DNA of 64,000 bases from positions 1-64,000 of the forward strand of contig JARRON010000007.1 in assembly GCA_037383845.1 (NCBI GenBank). Reading direction: 5' to 3'. This stretch comes from JARRON01 sp037383845. Lineage in GTDB: Bacteria; Pseudomonadota; Gammaproteobacteria; Steroidobacterales; XN24. Numbering within the stretch: the stretch's first letter is position 1; each line of letters begins with the position of its first letter. Positions 60,462 through 64,000 of this stretch are shown piece by piece. The notes beneath the pieces were generated by a model. The model was not told the DNA's origin, did no database searches, and saw only the letters and a program-made list of their open reading frames with translations. Both the position numbers and the translations under genes were made by a program.

Positions 60462-60737
60462 CTAGTTCACGACGCAGTGCTTGGCGTAGTCCGCGGCCTC
60501 GCTGGCCGTCCACTCCCCCTTGGGCTTGTTCTCGAGCTTCTTGCACCAGGCTTCGCTGCCAATGGTGGTGGACTCGACGATGCAGTGCGTTGCGTAGTCC
60601 TTCGCTTCGGAAAGCGACCACTCGCTCTTGGGCTTCTCTGAAAGCTGGTCGCACCACTTCTGGCTTCCCACGTCCGGCTGACAGCCGGCCAGGACCAGGA
60701 CCAGTGGGACGAGCAGGGCGGCACGGGAAGGATGCAT
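60462..60737 (-). CDS. Lipoprotein with two tandem DUF3012 domains
   Basis: A 91-residue lipoprotein: signal ALLVPLVLVLAGC, then two near-identical units, GSQKWCDQLSEKPKSEW... and GSEAWCKKLENKPKGEW..., each about 30 residues, each with two conserved cysteines (WC and HC). DUF3012 proteins usually have one unit. The four cysteines may form two disulfides. The start is ATG 60737 with GGAGAAG eight bases upstream. The frame extends upstream without homology. The function of the family is unknown. Confidence 0.85.
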   Translation of the reverse strand: MHPSRAALLVPLVLVLAGCQPDVGSQKWCDQLSEKPKSEWSLSEAKDYATHCIVESTTIGSEAWCKKLENKPKGEWTASEAADYAKHCVVN

Positions 60738-60825
60738 TGGGTTGCTTCTCCGGTGGGTGAGTCGATCTGCGCCAATCCTAACCCGGTTCGGATGTTCCCC
60801 GGGGGCGCAATCAGTCCCCCACCCT

Positions 60826-61512
60826 TTACCCGCCGCCGGGCAGGTGGGCCTGGAACCAGTCGCGGGCCAGCCCGGCGACAGTCTCCAGCGTGCCCGGCTC
60901 TTCGAAGAGATGGGTTGCACCGGGCACGATCTCCATGGTGCGTTCCGCCGTCATCGCCGCCATGGCCTTGCGGTTGAGCCTGATCACGACGTCGTCGAGG
61001 CCGCCGACGATGAACAGCGTCGGGCAGATCACCTTCGGGAGGAAGTCGCCTGCCATGTCCGGGCGACCGCCCCGGGAAACCACGGCCGAGACAGCATGAG
61101 GCCGGCGGGCGGCGGCAACCAGGGCCGCGGCCGCCCCCGTGCTGGAGCCGAACAGCCCGACGGGCAGGTCGCGGACGGTCGGCTCCTCGCGCGTCCAGGC
61201 CACCATCGCGGCGACGCGCTCGGCGAGCAGGCCTATGTCGAACCGGTACTCGCCGGAATCCTGGTCGGCTTCTTCTTCGCGAAGCGTGAGCAGGTCCGCC
61301 AGCAGGGTGGCCAGGCGGGCCCGGTTGAGCACGGATGCCACATACCGGTTGCGCGGGCTGTGTCGGCTGCTCCCGCTGCCGTGGGCGAAGACCACCAGTC
61401 CGGCGGCTTCCCTTGGACGGACCAGGTCGCCGCATACGTGTTCCCGGCCGGCGGGAATGCGCACTTGTTGCGCAGGAAGCTGTTCTTCCAAGGGGCTGTT
61501 TCTCGTGCCCAT
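60826..61512 (-). CDS. Alpha/beta hydrolase (dienelactone-hydrolase-like)
   Basis: A 228-residue hydrolase. LVVFAHGSGSSRHSPRNRYV marks the oxyanion region, and the nucleophile is in GLFGSSTGAAAALV. The aspartate is in FIVGGLDDVVIRLN and the histidine is in GATHLFEEPG. Members of this group are often next to phosphoribosyltransferases, as here, and the combination may be stress-related. The start is ATG 61512 with GGAGAG, 2 nt after the upstream gene stop, so the two are coupled. The longer upstream frame is not homologous. Confidence 0.85.
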   Translation of the reverse strand: MGTRNSPLEEQLPAQQVRIPAGREHVCGDLVRPREAAGLVVFAHGSGSSRHSPRNRYVASVLNRARLATLLADLLTLREEEADQDSGEYRFDIGLLAERVAAMVAWTREEPTVRDLPVGLFGSSTGAAAALVAAARRPHAVSAVVSRGGRPDMAGDFLPKVICPTLFIVGGLDDVVIRLNRKAMAAMTAERTMEIVPGATHLFEEPGTLETVAGLARDWFQAHLPGGG

Positions 61513-61514
61513 CG

Positions 61515-62171
61515 CTAGCTCTCCCTGTCTGGTGCCGGCGTTCGGGCCAGGAGGTCCGTAACTTCGGCGTCGGAGGTCTGGCCGAAATCCCGATACCAGC
61601 ATCCCACGGCCATGAAAGGTTCCGGCGTGTCGAGGCAGATCACCTCGTCAGCTTCGGCGCGCAGTATCTGGCAGGTGTCCGCGGCAGCCGTGGGCACTGC
61701 CACGACCACCCGCGCGGGTTCCAGGTGCCGCACGGCCGCCACCGCGGCTCGCATGGTCGAGCCGGTGGCCATGCCGTCGTCCACCAGGATGACCTGCCTG
61801 CCCCGGGCATCGAACGGCGGCCGATCGCCGCGATAGGCGGTCTCGCGGCGCCTGAGCTCTTCCGCTTCCCGCTCGGCGACTTCCTGGATGGCCTCGTGGT
61901 CCACGCCGAGTGCGCGGACGACCCGCTCGTTCAGCAGGCGGATCCCGCCGGAGGCGATGGCTCCCATCGCCAGTTCCGGCTGCCACGGCGCCCCCAGCTT
62001 GCGTACCACCATCACGTCCAAGGGCGCGTGCAGCGCGCGGGCGACTTCCGCGGCAACGGGCACGCCCCCGCGGGGCAGGCCGAGGACCAGGACGTCCTGG
62101 CGTCCGGCGTACCCGGCCAGCGCTTCGGCCAGCCGCCGGCCGGCATCGATCCTGTCCTGGTAGATGGTCAT
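61515..62171 (-). CDS. Phosphoribosyltransferase family protein
   Basis: A 218-residue type I PRTase. The PRPP-binding loop is VILVDDGMATGSTMRAAVAAVR, and the N-terminal hood has VLGLPRGGVPVAAEVA and VVRKLGAPWQPELAMGAIA. The base or ring substrate is unknown. The start chosen is ATG 62171, because GGAGGA lies five bases upstream; an ATG four codons earlier sits on that SD. The neighbour genes (hydrolase, PRPP synthetase) suggest a PRPP-linked salvage or stress module. Confidence 0.9.
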   Translation of the reverse strand: MTIYQDRIDAGRRLAEALAGYAGRQDVLVLGLPRGGVPVAAEVARALHAPLDVMVVRKLGAPWQPELAMGAIASGGIRLLNERVVRALGVDHEAIQEVAEREAEELRRRETAYRGDRPPFDARGRQVILVDDGMATGSTMRAAVAAVRHLEPARVVVAVPTAAADTCQILRAEADEVICLDTPEPFMAVGCWYRDFGQTSDAEVTDLLARTPAPDRES

Positions 62172-62239
62172 GTCTTCCTCCATGGATAGCGCCCGTGGCC
62201 TATCCTTCGTGCAGGTGGTGAATATCGGCGAGGGCAGGG

Positions 62240-63268
62240 ATGTGCAGCCCGGCTGAGGCCGAAAAGCGGGTGGGGCTGGAGGAGAAGGTGTCCTTCCTCT
62301 CCCGGCCCGGGGCTTACGCCCGCATCGAGGGCGGGCATCCCGCCGGTGTGGAGCGGGTGGAAACCCACATGGCGTGGGTATTCCTCACCGACCGGCACGC
62401 CTGGAAGCTCAAGAAACCGGTTCGCTACGAGTTCCTGGACTTCAGTACGCTCGAGGCCCGCCGCCGCGACAGTCTCAAGGAAGTTGCCCTGAACGCCCGG
62501 CTGGCGCCGGGCGTCTATCTCGATGTCGTCCCGCTCTGCCTGCAACCCGGGGGAGGGCTCCGCCTGGGCGCCGACGGGCCGGTCGTCGACTGGCTGGTCC
62601 GGATGCTCCGGCTGCCGGCCGCGGACTTCCTTGACGCCCGGCTCGACGATGCCGGCGTTTCCGGTGCCGAGATCGGCCGGCTGGCTGACGTGCTGGCCGC
62701 TTTCTACGCGGCCGCGGTCCCGGTCGGTCTCTCTGGCGGGACCTACGCCGAACGGCTCGCCGCGAGAATCAGGGACGACGTCGGGGAACTGCTCCGCCAC
62801 GATCACCATGCCGAGGGCTGCGAGGCCGTCGGCGCGGCGCTCCTCGGCTACCTCGGGTCCCTTCCCGGCCTCTTCGAGGACCGGGCCTGCCGGGTGGTGG
62901 AGGGCCACGGGGACCTGCGGCCGGAGCATGTTTGCCTGACTCACCCGCCTGTCGTCATCGACTGCCTCGAGTTCAACCGGGACTTCAGGATCGTCGATCC
63001 CCTGGACGAGCTCGCCTTCCTGGCGATGGAGTGCGAGTTTCAGGGCGTCGCGACCCCGGGAAGGACGCTCCTCGAGGCGGTCTGCGGGCGTCTCCACGAT
63101 GAGCCGCCGCCGTCCCTGGTCAGGTTCTATGCGTCCATGCGAGGCCTGCTCAGGGCCAAGCTCGCCCTGTCCCACGTCTGGGACAGGGACCGCCACGACC
63201 AAGCGCGCTGGCGGGCGAAGGCGCGGGCCTATCTCCGGCTGGCCGGCCTGCACGTCCCCCGGAGCTGA
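62240..63268 (+). CDS. Aminoglycoside phosphotransferase-like kinase protein (COG2187 type)
   Basis: A 342-residue protein kinase-like fold member. The conserved VERVETHMAWVFLTDRHAWKLKKPVR holds the predicted ATP lysine (key WKLKKP). The catalytic loop is VEGHGDLRPEHVCL, and VIDCLEFNRDFRIVDPLDELAFLAMEC carries the metal-binding aspartate. In relatives this domain is fused to a P-loop kinase domain, which is absent here. The substrate is unknown. ATG 62240 has AGGGCAGGG directly upstream. Diverges from the PRTase gene. Confidence 0.87.
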   Translation: MCSPAEAEKRVGLEEKVSFLSRPGAYARIEGGHPAGVERVETHMAWVFLTDRHAWKLKKPVRYEFLDFSTLEARRRDSLKEVALNARLAPGVYLDVVPLCLQPGGGLRLGADGPVVDWLVRMLRLPAADFLDARLDDAGVSGAEIGRLADVLAAFYAAAVPVGLSGGTYAERLAARIRDDVGELLRHDHHAEGCEAVGAALLGYLGSLPGLFEDRACRVVEGHGDLRPEHVCLTHPPVVIDCLEFNRDFRIVDPLDELAFLAMECEFQGVATPGRTLLEAVCGRLHDEPPPSLVRFYASMRGLLRAKLALSHVWDRDRHDQARWRAKARAYLRLAGLHVPRS

Positions 63269-63374
63269 GAACCGGCGCCGCAGGGCGTCCCTTTGGCCGG
63301 CCGAGCGGTGGTCCGGTCCGGGAAGGCGCCTGGCTGTTGCCCGATTCATTGAGTTCTCCGCGAACAATGCTCCT

Positions 63375-64000
63375 TCACGGGCTGGCCGGCGCTCCGGACG
63401 GCGGATAATCGGCGAGCTCCGCCAGCGAACGATTTTCGTAAAGCCGGCCGATGGCTTCGGCGAAGACGGCGTGGGCCGGCAACGAAACGAGCCTGGAGGA
63501 GAGCGCGCCGTCCGGGCGAAGCCGGAAGGGCGGGACCGTGTCACCCAGGAGCAGTTGATCGATGGGCGCGGAGCCCAGGTTATCTTCGGCACGGCCAGTG
63601 AAGAGGCCGTGGGTGGCCGCGGCGATCACGGTCTTCGCCCCGGCCGACCGGCAGGCCGCCGCGCCCCGCCCCATGGTCGAGCCGCTGGCGATGAGGTCAT
63701 CCACGATGACCGCGACGCGGCCGTCTACGTCGCCGACGAACGTGGAGCCCGACAGGACGTCCTCGCTGCGGTACTTCTCGAGGAACGCCCGGCCGATCGG
63801 CCGCTCCAGCACGGCAGACAGGGTCTGGCGCAGCGCTTCGGCCCGCTTCATGCCCCCGGCATCGGGCGAGACCACGGTGATTCCCGCGTCGGGGCAGGCG
63901 TCGGCCAGGTACCGGGCCAGTGTGGCCTTGAGCTCGAGGTGCTCGGCCGGGATGCGGAACGCGTTTTCGTAGGCGGCATCGTTGTGGACGTCCATGGTCA
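63375..64000 (-). CDS. Ribose-phosphate pyrophosphokinase-like protein, N-terminus outside window
   Basis: A C-terminal portion of a PRPP synthetase-like protein, about 208 residues; the frame is open through the right edge. Recognisable blocks are DVHNDAAYENAFRIPAEHL, VVSPDAGGMKRAEAL (active-site loop) and the PRPP motif VAVIVDDLIASGSTM. An ATG at 63995 is probably internal, because roughly the first 100-120 residues of the family would lie beyond it. Such a non-housekeeping Prs copy near a PRTase may supply PRPP to a dedicated reaction. The final 30 residues are not conserved. Confidence 0.85.
   Translation of the reverse strand, partial: TMDVHNDAAYENAFRIPAEHLELKATLARYLADACPDAGITVVSPDAGGMKRAEALRQTLSAVLERPIGRAFLEKYRSEDVLSGSTFVGDVDGRVAVIVDDLIASGSTMGRGAAACRSAGAKTVIAAATHGLFTGRAEDNLGSAPIDQLLLGDTVPPFRLRPDGALSSRLVSLPAHAVFAEAIGRLYENRSLAELADYPPSGAPASP

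Noticed and set aside
1..64000. CRISPR arrays, insertion sequences, prophage or integron signatures
   Set aside because: No regularly spaced repeats, transposase, integrase or phage genes were seen. The repeats present are short and few.
1..64000. tRNA or rRNA genes in the gaps
   Set aside because: Gaps were read by eye for cloverleaf arms and CCA ends without a convincing hit; a covariance-model search would be decisive.

Overview
The window is a chromosomal segment from a high-GC (about two-thirds G+C by eye), aerobic, heterotrophic gammaproteobacterium. The evidence is a fused chorismate mutase/prephenate dehydrogenase TyrA, SlyX, YceH, Uup, MtgA, a large NAD-dependent glutamate dehydrogenase and a PEP-CTERM protein behind a sigma-54-type promoter. 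No tRNA, rRNA, insertion sequence, phage gene or CRISPR array was seen. Nearly all of the window is coding, with many 1-4 nt gene overlaps. GTG and TTG starts are common. Most of the very long antisense frames are GC-driven shadows and are left out.

Layout. 1-7.3 kb: a leftward pair of a 2-hydroxyacyl-CoA lyase-like ThDP enzyme (cut by the window edge) and a CoA-transferase, then tyrA, an MFS transporter, a HerA/YjgR ATPase and murI. 7.6-16.8 kb: a rightward acyl-CoA catabolic operon with thiolase, FadB-like protein, two crotonases, acyl-CoA dehydrogenase, a nitronate monooxygenase-like flavoprotein, alpha-methylacyl-CoA racemase and a patatin. The racemase together with the lyase at the left edge suggests handling of 2-methyl-branched (isoprenoid-type) acids. 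16.8-24.9 kb: an outer-membrane protein, an LPS-type glycosyltransferase, gpmA, a NYN-LOTUS protein and glutamate dehydrogenase, whose C-terminus is broken by a 23-bp tandem duplication and a second nearby frame change.

24.9-34.4 kb: a branched-chain-type 2-oxoacid dehydrogenase (E1 alpha, E1 beta, E2), tryptophan 2,3-dioxygenase, and the complete tyrosine/homogentisate route hpd-hmgA-fah-maiA, diverging from a MarR regulator across a clear promoter/operator. 34.5-40.6 kb: a phospholipase D-VTT membrane fusion, a degenerate GIY-YIG protein, a GST, an orphan ParA, a DUF3080 lipoprotein and pdxH. 40.6-46.1 kb: a nine-gene leftward directon from yceH to a hotdog protein, with several coupled overlaps. 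46.2-53.3 kb: uup, DoxX, slyX and a leftward set of envelope and hydrolase genes ending in a secreted S10 peptidase.

53.8-60.5 kb: a sigma-54-type promoter drives a von Willebrand A PEP-CTERM protein with its own terminator. It is followed by a secreted TPR protein, a TolB-like/TPR membrane protein bracketed by identical 32-bp hairpin repeats, and a cytochrome-like lipoprotein. 60.4-64 kb: a tandem DUF3012 lipoprotein and a PRPP-related cluster (alpha/beta hydrolase, phosphoribosyltransferase, an aminoglycoside-phosphotransferase-like protein and a PRPP synthetase cut by the right edge).

The most useful points for follow-up are the possible alpha-oxidation pair at the left edge, the broken glutamate dehydrogenase and its structured leader, the hpd/MarR operator, the sigma-54/PEP-CTERM vWA gene, and three convergent gene pairs that share a single CTAG as both stop codons.
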